A stretch of 64,000 bases of DNA from CAVUMR01 sp963742715 (GCA_963742715.1 CAVUMR010000001.1:930001-994000); one strand, 5' to 3'. Positions 34,608-43,976 are shown, counted from the first letter of the stretch. Notes: generated from the letters alone by a model not told the origin. Numbers and translations are program-made.

Positions 34608-36354
34608 CCGCGGCGCCCGCTGCGATGGGCGGCGTAGCCGCGGCGCCCGCCGCGATGGGCGGCGTAGCCGCGGCGCCCGTCGCGATGGGTGGCGCAAGCT
34701 CACCCGTCCGGGCCGCGAACAACTCGCGCAGCTCCACCTTGCGCACCTTCCCGGTGCTGGTAAGCGGCAGCTGATCGACGATTTCGAGGAGCTCCGGCCA
34801 GTACAGGTCGGTCACGCCGGCACTCTCGTACACCGCGTGCAGCTCCTCGACGGTCACCGGCGCCGCGCCGGCCACCAGCGTGACGGTCAGGCAGAGCGCC
34901 TCGTCGCCTTCGCCGTCGGGCAGGCCGATCAGAGCCGCCTCCCGTACCCGCGGGTGGCGCGTCGCGATCGACTCCATCTCGGTCACCGGCACGATGGCGC
35001 CGTGCCGGAACACCATGTCCCGGTGCCGGCCGGTGATCCGGATGCCGCCCCGGCCGTCCGGTCTGGCCAGGTCACCGGTGTCGAACCAGCCGTCGATGTC
35101 GAGCTGCGCGTTGTACAGGTCGTCGCGGCCGTAGTACCCGAGGCACTGCGTCGGGCCGCGCACCCAGAGCAGGCCGACGCCGTCCGGCTCGTTCGGCAAC
35201 GGGTCGATCCGCAGCTCCATGCCGTCGATCACGCTGCCGTCGCTGTGCGCGGCCCAGTCCTCCGGGTCGGTGTCCCGGCTGATCGTGACCGGGCCGTTCT
35301 CGGACATGCCCCACAGCGAGTACAGCCGGAGCCCGAACTCCTTCTTGACCTCGTCCACGAAGTGCGGCGGGATCGGCGCGGAGCCGCTGACCAGCCAACG
35401 CAGCGCCGGTGGCCGGGGCAGTCCGGCCTGCGAGTCGAGCATGTCGCGCAGCATCGCCGGGCCGATGTAGAGGAACGTGACATCGTGCCGGGGCAGCAGC
35501 TCGACGATGTGCCGACCCTCCCACGAGTCCTGGAAGGCCATGGTGCCGCCGAGGATCAGCGGCAGCAGCATGCCCTGTACGACCCCGGTGTAGTGGGTGT
35601 ACGGCGACGTCGTGCTCATCACCAGGCTGCTGTCCAGCCCGAACGCGCGAGCTTCACCGCGTACCGCGGCGTAGAGCGTGTTCTGGCTGTGCAGCACACC
35701 CTTCGGCGCTCCGGTCGTACCGGAGGTGAACAGCAGCAGGTAGGGATCGTCCGGCCCGAGCTCGTCCGGTCCGCGTTCCGCCGAGTCGAACTGGTAGCGC
35801 TCTTCCCAGGCGGTACCGAAGACGAACTCGTCGAAGTCGCGCACAGCCGGCAGCGGGCCGGCGGCTTCGCCCACAGGGCCGACCGTGCGGGCGACGAGCA
35901 GATGCTCCAGCGCCGGCAGCTCGACGGCGGCTTCGAGCACCGAGGCGGCCACGTCGTAGTCGTTGTAGCGGTCCATGGTGATGAACACCTTGGCCTCGCT
36001 CCGGCCGACCATCATGGTGATCTCGCGCCGGCGGTACATCGGCATCAACGGGCACAGCCGGGCGCCGATCCGCGGGCAGGCCAGCGCGATCGCGGCCAGC
36101 TCCCACCGGTTGGTCAGCTGTACGGCGACCGTGTCACCAGGCCCGACGCCCAGCTCCCGCAGGGCGCCCGCGCACCGGTCGGTCATCGCCGACAGCTCGG
36201 CATAGTCGAGGGTCCGGGTGGTGTCGTCGGCCACCCGGCGGGCGATCACGGCCGGCTTCGCCGGCTGCTTCCGCACCCAGGTACGAAGATCGTCGAGAAA
36301 GGTCTCGTCCCGCCACCAACCGTTCGACCGGTAGTGCGCGCCGGGATCGTCCAC
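34582..36354 (-). CDS. Acyl-activating enzyme (AMP-ligase), copy 2
   Basis: A 590-residue ANL superfamily enzyme: LLFTSGTTGAPKGV (P-loop-like motif), LYSLWGMSENGPVT, YYGRDDL, GWFDTGDLA, RITGRHRDM and TGKVRKVELREL with the catalytic Lys. It should form an acyl-adenylate and then a CoA or carrier thioester. GTG 36354 is chosen from GGAGGAAG and from alignment with the neighbouring paralogue. The C-terminus carries an extra tail of about 34 Ala/Pro/Gly/Thr residues made by three copies of a 30-bp repeat; the paralogue lacks this. Confidence 0.88.
   Translation of the reverse strand: MDDPGAHYRSNGWWRDETFLDDLRTWVRKQPAKPAVIARRVADDTTRTLDYAELSAMTDRCAGALRELGVGPGDTVAVQLTNRWELAAIALACPRIGARLCPLMPMYRRREITMMVGRSEAKVFITMDRYNDYDVAASVLEAAVELPALEHLLVARTVGPVGEAAGPLPAVRDFDEFVFGTAWEERYQFDSAERGPDELGPDDPYLLLFTSGTTGAPKGVLHSQNTLYAAVRGEARAFGLDSSLVMSTTSPYTHYTGVVQGMLLPLILGGTMAFQDSWEGRHIVELLPRHDVTFLYIGPAMLRDMLDSQAGLPRPPALRWLVSGSAPIPPHFVDEVKKEFGLRLYSLWGMSENGPVTISRDTDPEDWAAHSDGSVIDGMELRIDPLPNEPDGVGLLWVRGPTQCLGYYGRDDLYNAQLDIDGWFDTGDLARPDGRGGIRITGRHRDMVFRHGAIVPVTEMESIATRHPRVREAALIGLPDGEGDEALCLTVTLVAGAAPVTVEELHAVYESAGVTDLYWPELLEIVDQLPLTSTGKVRKVELRELFAARTGELAPPIATGAAATPPIAAGAAATPPIAAGAAATTPSAVG
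34603..34692. repeat. Three 30-bp repeats extending the AMP-ligase C-terminus
   Basis: Near-identical units at 34603-34632, 34633-34662 and 34663-34692 encode an (I)AAGAAATPP-like decapeptide three times on the minus strand, in frame, and push the stop codon into the convergent KAS III-like gene. Confidence 0.92.
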
Positions 36355-36464
36355 GGTCTTCCTCCACCCAGTAAAGCCGAACACCCAGTAGGCCGACTGC
36401 CGATTCAGTCAGGCCGTGGGCAGGGTAGAGCAAACGTCCATCGGTCGGGGTCGCGGCGAGTCGC

Positions 36465-38132
36465 TCAGCCATCCCCGGGCCGCGCACCGGCCGCCGTCGT
36501 GAACAGGTCCCGCAGCTCGACCTTGCGGATCTTCCCGGTGGTGGTACGCGGCAGGTCGTCCACCACTTCCAGGCGCTCCGGCCAGTACAGGTCGGTCATG
36601 CCGGTGCTCTCGAGCAGCTTGTGCAGCTCGCCGAGGGTCACCGGTACCGAGCCGGCGACCAGCGTGATGACCAGGCAGATCACCTCGTCACCGTTGCCGT
36701 CGGAGAGTCCGACGACCGCCGCCTCGCGTACCCGCGGATGGCTCGCCACGATCGACTCGATCTCGGTCACCGGCACGATGAACGCGTGCCGCAGGATCAT
36801 GTCCCGGTGCCGGCCGGTGATCCGGATACCGCCGCGGCCGTCCGGTTTGGCCAGGTCACCGGTGTTGAACCAGCCGTCCGCGTCGAGGTACTCGGCGTAC
36901 AGCTCGTCCCGCCGGTAGTAGCCGAGGCACTGGGTCGGACCGCGGACCCAGAGCAGGCCGACGCCGTCCGGCTCGTTCGGCAGCGGATCGATCCGCAGCT
37001 CCATGTCGGCGATGGCGCTGCCGTCGCTGCGGGCCGCCCAGTCCTCCGGGTCGGTGGTCCGGCTGATCGTGACCGGCCCGTTCTCGGACATGCCCCACAG
37101 CGAGAACAGCCGGAGCCCGAACTCGTCCTTCACCTCGTCGACGTAGTGCGGCGGGATCGGTGCGGAGCCGCTGACCAGCCAGCGCAGCGCGGGCAGCTTG
37201 CGCCGGTCGGCCACCTGGGCATCGAGCAGATCGCGGAGGTACGCCGGGGCGATGTACAGGAACGTGACCTCGTGCCGGTCGATCAGCTCCAGCGCGTCCG
37301 GCCCGAGATGCGAGTCCTGGAAGACCATGGTGCCGCCGAGCGCGAGCGGCATCAGCATGCCCTGCACCACGCCGGTGTAGTGGGTGTACGCCGAGGTCGT
37401 GGCCATCACCAGCCTCTCGTCCAGCCCGAACACCTCGGCTTCGCCCCGGATCGCGGCGTACAACGTGTTCTGGCTGTGCACCACGCCCTTGGGCTCCCCG
37501 GTCGTACCGGAGGTGAACAGCACGAGGTAGGGGTCGTCCGGGCCGAGCTCGTCCGGGGCGGGCCCGTCCGCGCCGAACGGGTGGCGCTCCTCCCAGGCGG
37601 TACCGAAGACGAACTCTTCGAAGTCCAGCGCACCCGCGGGCGGTCCGGCGGTGTCCGGCCCGGTACGGCCGACGAGGACGTGTTCGAGCGCGGGCAGCTC
37701 GGCGACTACCGACACGGCCAACTCGCCGAGTTCCTCGCCTTCGTAGCTGTCGGTCGTGATGAACACCCGCGCCTCGGTGAGGCCGAGCATCATCGTGACC
37801 TCGCGCCGGTGGTACACCGGCATCACCGGGCAGAACTTGGCGCCGATGCGCGGGCAGGCAAGCGAGAGCACCGCCAGCTCCCACCGGTCGGTCAGTTGTA
37901 CGGCCACCGTGTCGCCCGGACCGACGCCCAGTTCCAGAAGTGCGCCGGCACACCGGTCGATCAATTTCGACAACTCTGCGTAGTCGATCCTGCGCGTGTT
38001 GTCGTCGGCCACCCGCCGGGTGATCACCGCCGGCTTGGTGGGCTGATTCCGTACCCCAGCACGGAGATCGTCCAGAAACGTTTCGTCCCGCCACCAGCCA
38101 GCGGACTTGTAGCTCGGTCCGGGATTATCCAC
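36465..38132 (-). CDS. Acyl-activating enzyme (AMP-ligase), copy 1
   Basis: A 555-residue paralogue of the following gene, highly similar throughout (FTSGTTGEPKGVVHSQNTLYA, LFSLWGMSENGPVTISR, GWFNTGDLAKPDGRGGIRITGRHRD, TGKIRKVELRDLF). Differences cluster in the central region, so the two probably activate different or successive acyl substrates. GTG 38132 follows GAGGAG. It lies 110 bp upstream of copy 2, forming a two-gene operon that is divergent from the sulfotransferase/LysW operon with 158 bp between. Confidence 0.88.
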   Translation of the reverse strand: MDNPGPSYKSAGWWRDETFLDDLRAGVRNQPTKPAVITRRVADDNTRRIDYAELSKLIDRCAGALLELGVGPGDTVAVQLTDRWELAVLSLACPRIGAKFCPVMPVYHRREVTMMLGLTEARVFITTDSYEGEELGELAVSVVAELPALEHVLVGRTGPDTAGPPAGALDFEEFVFGTAWEERHPFGADGPAPDELGPDDPYLVLFTSGTTGEPKGVVHSQNTLYAAIRGEAEVFGLDERLVMATTSAYTHYTGVVQGMLMPLALGGTMVFQDSHLGPDALELIDRHEVTFLYIAPAYLRDLLDAQVADRRKLPALRWLVSGSAPIPPHYVDEVKDEFGLRLFSLWGMSENGPVTISRTTDPEDWAARSDGSAIADMELRIDPLPNEPDGVGLLWVRGPTQCLGYYRRDELYAEYLDADGWFNTGDLAKPDGRGGIRITGRHRDMILRHAFIVPVTEIESIVASHPRVREAAVVGLSDGNGDEVICLVITLVAGSVPVTLGELHKLLESTGMTDLYWPERLEVVDDLPRTTTGKIRKVELRDLFTTAAGARPGDG

Positions 38133-38290
38133 GGTCCGTAGTCTCCTCTACACGTAACTGAAGGTTGCCGATGCTACATTGACACCGCTAAATCTGTTAT
38201 GAGAACGCTTTGCGGACCCAGTGGATAGTTCGGCTGGATACGGGCAATACCCCGATTTCTGCACCTGTACCCGGGTCGAGGGAGGAGCCG

Positions 38291-39298
38291 GTGGGACTGA
38301 CCGTCCTGTTCGTCACCGGCTGGTGCCGAAGCGGGAGCACGGTGTTGGGCAACGTCCTCGGTGAGTTATCCGGCGTCTTCCACACCGGTGAACTGCGCTT
38401 CCTGTGGCGCAACGGCGTGCTCGGTACCGGCAGCAACCGGCGCTGTGGCTGCGGCGACGAGCTCATCGACTGCCCGGTCTGGTCCAAGGTGCTGGCCGAC
38501 GGCCAGCCGGCCGACCGGTCGCTGGCCGAGCACGCCGCCGACGTGGTCGGCTGGCAGGACTCATTCCGCACCCGGCACACGTTCCGTACCCTGCGCCGGC
38601 CACCCGCGACCGGCCCGACCGCGACCGGCCCGACCGCCAACCGGTGGCCGGACACGCTGGCCCGGACGTACCACTCGATCGCCGAGCAGACCGGCGCGAA
38701 CGTGATCGTGGACAGCTCCAAGTTCGCCGCCGACGCGGCCCTCGGCCGGCGCCTGGACGGCATCGAACCGCGGTACGTCCAACTCGTCCGCGACCCGCGC
38801 GGCGTCGCGCTGTCCTGGCTGAACCCGAAGGACTACACCGGCCACCGCGGCGTGCTCAACAGCACCTGGTACTGGCTCGGCTTCAACCTGGCCGCTGAGG
38901 CGGTGAACCGGGCCGATCCGGCCGCTGCCCTGCGGATCCGGTACGAGGATCTCACCGCCGCGCCGCGCGACACCCTCGACCAGGTGTTGACGCTGCTCGG
39001 GCGGCCCACCAGCGAGAACCCGATCGCGCCCGACGGCAGCGTCGCGCTCGGCGGCAACCACACCGTGACCGGCAACCCGAACCGGTTCGAGCGCGGCTCG
39101 ATCCGGCTCACCGAGGACACCCGCTGGCACCGCGGGCTGTCCGGTTCGAAACGGCTGGCGACCACCGCGCTGGCCGCGCCCCTGCTCGGCCGGTACGACT
39201 ACCCCCATCTCCGACCTATGCCCACGGCTCGTCCCCGCGACCTGCCTTCGGCAGACCGCGGCGACCGCCATCGGAACCGCCATCAAAGGAGCGCCTGA
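38291..39298 (+). CDS. PAPS-dependent sulfotransferase
   Basis: A 335-residue sulfotransferase: the 5'-phosphosulfate loop FVTGWCRSGSTVLGNVL at the N-terminus and the 3'-phosphate-binding LVRDPRGVALSWL near 180. It transfers sulfate from PAPS to a hydroxyl or amine. In azinomycin-type pathways sulfation of a hydroxyl creates a leaving group for ring closure, so it may do the same here. First gene of the ten-gene operon; GTG 38291 follows GGAGGAG, and its stop overlaps the SDR start. A Cys-rich segment (RRCGCGDELIDCPVW) resembles a metal-binding loop. Confidence 0.88.
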   Translation: MGLTVLFVTGWCRSGSTVLGNVLGELSGVFHTGELRFLWRNGVLGTGSNRRCGCGDELIDCPVWSKVLADGQPADRSLAEHAADVVGWQDSFRTRHTFRTLRRPPATGPTATGPTANRWPDTLARTYHSIAEQTGANVIVDSSKFAADAALGRRLDGIEPRYVQLVRDPRGVALSWLNPKDYTGHRGVLNSTWYWLGFNLAAEAVNRADPAAALRIRYEDLTAAPRDTLDQVLTLLGRPTSENPIAPDGSVALGGNHTVTGNPNRFERGSIRLTEDTRWHRGLSGSKRLATTALAAPLLGRYDYPHLRPMPTARPRDLPSADRGDRHRNRHQRSA

Positions 39299-40080
39299 TG
39301 GACCTGGGATTGGCGGGCAAGGTGGCGCTGGTCGCCGGCGGTTCGGCCGGGATCGGGTACGCCATCGCCCGGGAACTGCTGGTCGAGGGCGCGACGGTGT
39401 CGATCTGCGGCCGCGATCCGGGCCGGCTGCGCCGGGCCGGCGACGAGCTGGCCGGGTACGGCAAGGTCGACACGCGCCAGTTGGACGTGCGTGACCACGA
39501 CGGGGTACGCGACTGGGTCGACCGCACCGCGGAACGGCACGGCGCGCTGCACATCGCGGTCACGAACGGTGGCGGCCCACCGGCCGGTGCCACCGACGAC
39601 TTCGACCTGGACGGGTACCGCGCGGCGCTCGAGCTGAGCCTGCTGTCCCACATCGGCATGACCAAGGCCGCGCTGCCGCACCTGCGCCAGGCCGGCTGGG
39701 GCCGGATCATCATCGTGGCCAGCGAAACCGTCCGGCAGCCGATCCCCGAATACGCACTGTCCAATGTGGTACGTCCCGGCCTGCTCGGGTACACCCGGAC
39801 GCTCGTCCACGAGCTCGGCGCCACCGGCGTGACGGTTAACGTGCTGGCTCCCGGGTACACCGCGACAGCACCGGTACTGGACGGGCTCGCCAGCGGCCAG
39901 GGCGCAGCCGACGTCGATACGCAACTGCGGGAGATCGCGGTACACGCCGGAATCCCGCTGCGGCGGGTCGCCGACCCGACCGAGATCGCCGCGGTCGCGA
40001 CGTTCCTGGCCAGCGAGCGGGCCGGTTTCGTGACCGGCACGGTGCAGGTCGTCGACGGCGGCCGGGCGCTCGGAATCTGA
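39298..40080 (+). CDS. Short-chain dehydrogenase/reductase
   Basis: A 260-residue SDR with the cofactor motif LVAGGSAGIGYAIA and a C-terminal GFVTGTVQVVDGG. The active-site segment is ASETVRQPIPEYALSNVVRPG: Ser is kept, Tyr is present, but the Lys of YxxxK is replaced by Asn, as in a known FabG-like subgroup with an LSNxxR motif. It may reduce the ketone produced by the transketolase step, or be structural. Coupled to the sulfotransferase by overlap and followed by the encapsulin-like gene after 45 bp. Confidence 0.87.
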   Translation: MDLGLAGKVALVAGGSAGIGYAIARELLVEGATVSICGRDPGRLRRAGDELAGYGKVDTRQLDVRDHDGVRDWVDRTAERHGALHIAVTNGGGPPAGATDDFDLDGYRAALELSLLSHIGMTKAALPHLRQAGWGRIIIVASETVRQPIPEYALSNVVRPGLLGYTRTLVHELGATGVTVNVLAPGYTATAPVLDGLASGQGAADVDTQLREIAVHAGIPLRRVADPTEIAAVATFLASERAGFVTGTVQVVDGGRALGI

Positions 40081-40125
40081 GACCTGGATCTGATCGGCAA
40101 CGGTGCCGAAGAGGAGAGTCGCGAC

Positions 40126-41007
40126 GTGTCCGAGGTGAGCATGCTGCTCGACGACCCGGAACTGGCCCGGCGCGGGCCGGGCGAGGAGTTCGCGCTCGCG
40201 TACGCCCGAGCCGGCGACAAGGCGAGCGTCACGCTGCGGGCGGCGATCAGCGACCTGTTCCCACCGGCCCAGCGACGGCCGCGCTACACGGTGCGGCACC
40301 TGCTGCGGCGGGCGGTCGTGGACCGGGACGAGGTGACCGTCTTCCGCGAGCGCGCGGCGGACGTGTCGGCCGGTACCGCCGCTCCCGAGTGGGACTTCCG
40401 GGTCGGCATCGCCACCGCGTCGGTACAGACGATCAGCGCGTCGGTACCGGTGCCGCCGGAGGTACTCGCCGACCCGGCCTCCCTCGCCGCGTTCGTCGAC
40501 TTCCGGCTGCTGGTACGACTGGGCACCGCCGAGAACGACGTGCTGCTCAACGGTGACGGCGAGGACGGGATCGTCGGGCTGCTGCGCGCTCCGGGCGTAC
40601 GCACCATGGACGCGCCGGCACCGACCGTGGCCGCCACGTTGCTCGAGGCAGCCGCGTTGTGCGAGTGGTACGGCGGGTCCGCCGACGGGATCGTCATGCA
40701 CCCGGACGACTGGTGGCCGCTGCTCGCCGAAGGACCCGTGTTCGACCGGCTGGCCACGGCCGGCGTGCGGATCAGCCGTACCCGGATGGTGCCGGCCGGC
40801 TCCGCGCTGATCGGCGACTTCACCGCGGCCGCGACGCTGCTGGACCGGCGTACCTCCACCATCCGGATGGCCCGCGACGGCGAGTCGGAGGCCCCCGGAC
40901 CGGCCCTGGTCGCGGAGATCTCCGAGGGTCTGGCCATCCACCTGCCCGGCCATTTCGTGCTGGCCACCCTCCCTGGTCAGGACCGCCGCCGGGCGGCCGG
41001 CTCATGA
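40126..41007 (+). CDS. HK97-fold encapsulin-like shell protein
   Basis: A 293-residue protein with the HK97 major capsid fold: an N-terminal helix and arm (1-60), an E-loop region (about 65-95), SVQTISASVPVPPEVLADPA (99-118) and AFVDFRLLVRLGTAENDVLLNGDG (122-145) followed by GIVGLL, SADGIVMHPDDWWPLL (185-200) and VRISRTRMVPAGSALIGDF (214-232). There is no portal, protease, scaffold or tail gene nearby. It sits inside a biosynthetic operon, matching the natural-product-associated (Family 3) encapsulins proposed by comparative genomics. It would self-assemble into a protein shell. GTG 40126 follows GAGGAGAG; its stop overlaps the transketolase start. Confidence 0.88.
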   Translation: MSEVSMLLDDPELARRGPGEEFALAYARAGDKASVTLRAAISDLFPPAQRRPRYTVRHLLRRAVVDRDEVTVFRERAADVSAGTAAPEWDFRVGIATASVQTISASVPVPPEVLADPASLAAFVDFRLLVRLGTAENDVLLNGDGEDGIVGLLRAPGVRTMDAPAPTVAATLLEAAALCEWYGGSADGIVMHPDDWWPLLAEGPVFDRLATAGVRISRTRMVPAGSALIGDFTAAATLLDRRTSTIRMARDGESEAPGPALVAEISEGLAIHLPGHFVLATLPGQDRRRAAGS

Positions 41008-41918
41008 CCGCCGCCGATACCGGCACCGCCACCGCCGGGCCGGCGCGGGCCGACGGGCCGGTGGCGGTCGCCGCCGACTCCGACGACGCCGACCTCTCCG
41101 CTTTACGCACGCACGCCCTGAACGCCCGCGAGCACATCGTGAACATGTGCGCCGGCCCGGAGGGCGGCCACCTCGGCGGCTCGATGTCGCTGGTGGACAT
41201 CCTGGTCACGCTGTACTTCGCGGTGCTGCGCGGCGACCAGACCGCACCCCTGTCGGTCGACCGGGACGTACTGCTGCTCAGCAAGGGCCACGCCGGGCTC
41301 GGGTTGTACGCGGTGCTGGCCGAACGCGGCATCCTCGACCTCGCCGAACTGGCCGACTACGGCAAGCCGGGCAGCCTGCTGATGGGGCATCCGGTGCGGG
41401 CGGTACCGGGGGTGGAAATGCCCAGCGGGTCGCTCGGGCACGGCCTGCCGCTGGCCAACGGTTTCGCCCTCGCCGCCCGCCATGACGGGCTGTCCCGGCG
41501 GGTGTTCGTGCTGCTCGGCGACGGTGAGCTGCAGGAAGGCTCGGTGTGGGAGGCGGCGATGGCGTCGTCGAGCCTCGGCCTGGACAACCTGACCGCGGTG
41601 GTGGACCGGAACAAACTCCAGATCACCGGGGGTACCGAGGACACCGTCGCGCTGGAACCACTGGCCGACCGGTGGCGCAGCTTCGGCTGGGCGGTACGAG
41701 AGGTCAACGGCCACGACCTCACCGAGCTGCTGCCGGCGCTGTCCGGATCACCGGCCGAACCCGGCCGGCCGACCGTGATCATCGCGCACACCATGAAGGG
41801 GCGCGGCCTGCCGTTCGTGGAGAACCGCCGGCAGAGCCACTACGCCAAGCTCAACGCCAAGAACCACCAGCGCGCGATGGCCGTACTCGACAGCCAGAGA
41901 GGTGAGGTCGGGCCATGA
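41004..41918 (+). CDS. Transketolase N-terminal subunit
   Basis: A 304-residue thiamine-diphosphate-binding half: GPEGGHLGGSMSLVDIL, LSKGHAGLGLYAVLAERG and the diphosphate/Mg motif LLGDGELQEGSVWEA...NLTAVVDRNKLQ. The first 30 residues are Ala/Thr/Asp-rich and probably disordered. With the next gene it forms a split transketolase. In amino-group-carrier pathways such an enzyme adds a C2 ketol unit to LysW-bound glutamate semialdehyde. Overlaps both neighbours by ATGA. Confidence 0.93.
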   Translation: MTAADTGTATAGPARADGPVAVAADSDDADLSALRTHALNAREHIVNMCAGPEGGHLGGSMSLVDILVTLYFAVLRGDQTAPLSVDRDVLLLSKGHAGLGLYAVLAERGILDLAELADYGKPGSLLMGHPVRAVPGVEMPSGSLGHGLPLANGFALAARHDGLSRRVFVLLGDGELQEGSVWEAAMASSSLGLDNLTAVVDRNKLQITGGTEDTVALEPLADRWRSFGWAVREVNGHDLTELLPALSGSPAEPGRPTVIIAHTMKGRGLPFVENRRQSHYAKLNAKNHQRAMAVLDSQRGEVGP

Positions 41919-42907
41919 GTACCAGAGAGGCCTACCGCGACACCCTGGTGGACCTGATGGGTACCGACGACCGGACGTTCTGCCTGGACAGCGACACCGG
42001 TCTGTTCACCGGCGTGGACTTCGGCGCGGCGGCGAGCCGGTACGTCAACCTCGGCATCGCCGAGCACAGCCTGATCGGTACCGCCGCGGGACTCGCGGCG
42101 AGCGGCAAGCGGCCGTACGTCACGACCATGGCCACGTTCTTCACCACCCGGGCGGCCGAAGCGATCAAGGTGGACGTGGCCTACGCCGGCGTACCGGTGC
42201 GCATCGGCGCCACCCACAGCGGGCTCGCGGCCGGGCACCTGGGGCCGACCCACCACTCGCTGGAGGACCTGGCGATCATGCGGGCGCTGCCCGGCTTCAC
42301 CGTGGTCGTACCGGCCGACGAGGAGCAGGCGGCCGAGGCGGTACGCCAGACCGCCGCGCTGGACGGGCCGGTGTACCTGCGGCTCGGCAAGGCCGACACT
42401 CCCGCGCTGGTCGACGTGCCCGAGCCGTTCGAGGTCGGTACCGCCCAGCGCCTGCGTACCGGTCCGGACCTGGCCATCGTCGCGTGCGGGCCGCATCCGG
42501 TGCTCGCCGCGCTGCGGGCCAGCGAGACCCTGGCCGGCCACGGTATCGGCGCGTCCGTACTGAATATGCACACGATCCGGCCGCTGGACGAAGCCGCGCT
42601 GATCGCCGCCACCGAATCGGTGTCCGCCGTGATCACGGTGGAGGAGCACTGGCGGTGCGGCGGGCTCGGCTCGGCGGTGGCGGAAACCCTGTCCGAGCAC
42701 GCGCCGGTACGGGTGGTCCGCATCGGCATGCCGGACACGTTCGTCACCGAGGTAGGCGGGCAGGAACATCTGCTCGATCATTACGGCATCACTGATCAGC
42801 ACGTCGTCGCGACAGCGCTCAAGCTGCTGTCCCGCCCCGGATCGGACGAGTTCCGGTCGATAGCCCCGCGAGGTGATCACCATGACCCTTACCTGTCCCG
42901 AATGTGA
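41915..42907 (+). CDS. Transketolase C-terminal subunit
   Basis: A 330-residue Pyr plus C-terminal domain: FVNLGIAEHSLIGTAAGLA with the Glu that activates thiamine, HSGLAAGHLGPTHHSLEDLAIMRALPG, and the C-terminal domain LNMHTIRPLDEAALIAATE...ITVEEH. It completes the N-terminal half encoded immediately upstream. Its last 26 bases overlap the start of the LysW gene, fixing strict coexpression of ketol transfer and carrier. Confidence 0.93.
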   Translation: MSTREAYRDTLVDLMGTDDRTFCLDSDTGLFTGVDFGAAASRYVNLGIAEHSLIGTAAGLAASGKRPYVTTMATFFTTRAAEAIKVDVAYAGVPVRIGATHSGLAAGHLGPTHHSLEDLAIMRALPGFTVVVPADEEQAAEAVRQTAALDGPVYLRLGKADTPALVDVPEPFEVGTAQRLRTGPDLAIVACGPHPVLAALRASETLAGHGIGASVLNMHTIRPLDEAALIAATESVSAVITVEEHWRCGGLGSAVAETLSEHAPVRVVRIGMPDTFVTEVGGQEHLLDHYGITDQHVVATALKLLSRPGSDEFRSIAPRGDHHDPYLSRM

Positions 42908-43049
42908 CGGCAACGTCGCCCTGGCAGAACCGGTACGGCTGAGCGAGATCGCCCAGTGCACCGACTGCTCCACCGAACTCGAAGTGGTGGAGTTGGCCCC
43001 GGTGAAGCTCGCTCCCGCGCCGGAGATCGAGGAGGACTGGGGCGAGTAG
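42882..43049 (+). CDS. lysW: LysW-type amino-group carrier protein
   Basis: A 55-residue acidic protein missed by simple length cut-offs. Two CxxC pairs (CPECDGN and CTDCSTE) bind zinc, and it ends in the diagnostic EDWGE. The gamma-carboxyl of the terminal Glu is joined to the alpha-amino group of the substrate, protecting it and serving as a handle for all later enzymes. ATG 42882 lies within the 3' end of the transketolase gene, and the TAG stop abuts the LysX ATG directly. Confidence 0.95.
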   Translation: MTLTCPECDGNVALAEPVRLSEIAQCTDCSTELEVVELAPVKLAPAPEIEEDWGE

Positions 43050-43976
43050 ATGCCGCCTGTCCCCCCACCTGCCGCGCCGGCGTCGCCGGCGCTGGCCGTG
43101 CTCTGCTCGCGCGTACGCGTGGAGGAGAAGCGCATCTTCGCCGCGCTGGAGAAGCGCGCAGTGGCGTACCAGCAGGTGGATCCGCGGCGCCTGTCGTTCA
43201 GCGTGCCCGTCGCCGGGCAGGGCGCGTTGGGTGGGGAGGGCGTGCCCTCGTACTCGCTCGCGCTCTGCCGGGAGATCGCGCAGACCCGCGCCCTGTACGC
43301 GGCGCGGATGCTCGAGTCGGCCGGGATCGGCATGGTGAACAGCTCGGACGTCATCACGGTCTGCGGCGACAAGCTGCTCACCTCGCTGGCGCTGGCTCGC
43401 GCCGGCCTGCCGACCCCGCGGACCGCGGTCGCGCTCACGCCGGAGGCGATGTACGACGCGATCGACCGGATCGGCTACCCGGTGGTGATCAAGCCACTGG
43501 TCGGCTCGTGGGGACGGCTCTCGGCGGTGGTACGGGACGCGGAGACCGCCCGTACCGTGCTGGAGCACCGGGCCGCGCTGCCCTCACCCCAGCAGCACAT
43601 CGGGTACGTGCAGGAGCTGGTGGACAAGCCGGACCGGGACATCCGGGTGATCGTGGTCGGCGAGCGGGTGCTCGGCGCGACGTACCGGTCCTCGCCGGTG
43701 GGAGCCGACGGCTCGACCGACTGGCGCACGAACGTGGCCCGCGGCGGCAGCTCCCTGCCGTGCCCACTCTCGGCTGACCTGGAAAAACTCGCGCTCGGCG
43801 CGGCCGGTGCGGTCGGCGGCGGCATTCTCGGGGTGGACCTGATCGAAGACCGGACCGGCGGCCTGTACGTACTGGAGGTCAACCACACGGTGGAGTTCCA
43901 GGGCTTCGCCGAGGCGCACGGCGACCGGATCGACGTGGCCGAGGCGATCGTCGACCACCTGGTGGGGCTGTCGTGA
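43050..43976 (+). CDS. lysX: LysX-type ATP-grasp ligase
   Basis: A 308-residue ATP-grasp enzyme of the LysX/ArgX/RimK family: VCGDKLLTSLALARAGLPTPRT, PVVIKPLVGSWGR, DIRVIVVGERVLGATYR, NVARGGSSLP and VLEVNHTVEFQGFAE. It couples the amino group of glutamate (or aminoadipate) to the C-terminal Glu of LysW. A Pro/Ala-rich stretch of about 12 residues precedes the domain. With a transketolase in the operon glutamate is the more likely substrate. Confidence 0.92.
   Translation: MPPVPPPAAPASPALAVLCSRVRVEEKRIFAALEKRAVAYQQVDPRRLSFSVPVAGQGALGGEGVPSYSLALCREIAQTRALYAARMLESAGIGMVNSSDVITVCGDKLLTSLALARAGLPTPRTAVALTPEAMYDAIDRIGYPVVIKPLVGSWGRLSAVVRDAETARTVLEHRAALPSPQQHIGYVQELVDKPDRDIRVIVVGERVLGATYRSSPVGADGSTDWRTNVARGGSSLPCPLSADLEKLALGAAGAVGGGILGVDLIEDRTGGLYVLEVNHTVEFQGFAEAHGDRIDVAEAIVDHLVGLS

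Noticed and set aside
40126..41007. Prophage capsid gene
   Set aside because: No other phage gene is near, and the gene is embedded by 4-bp overlap in a biosynthetic operon with matching base composition.
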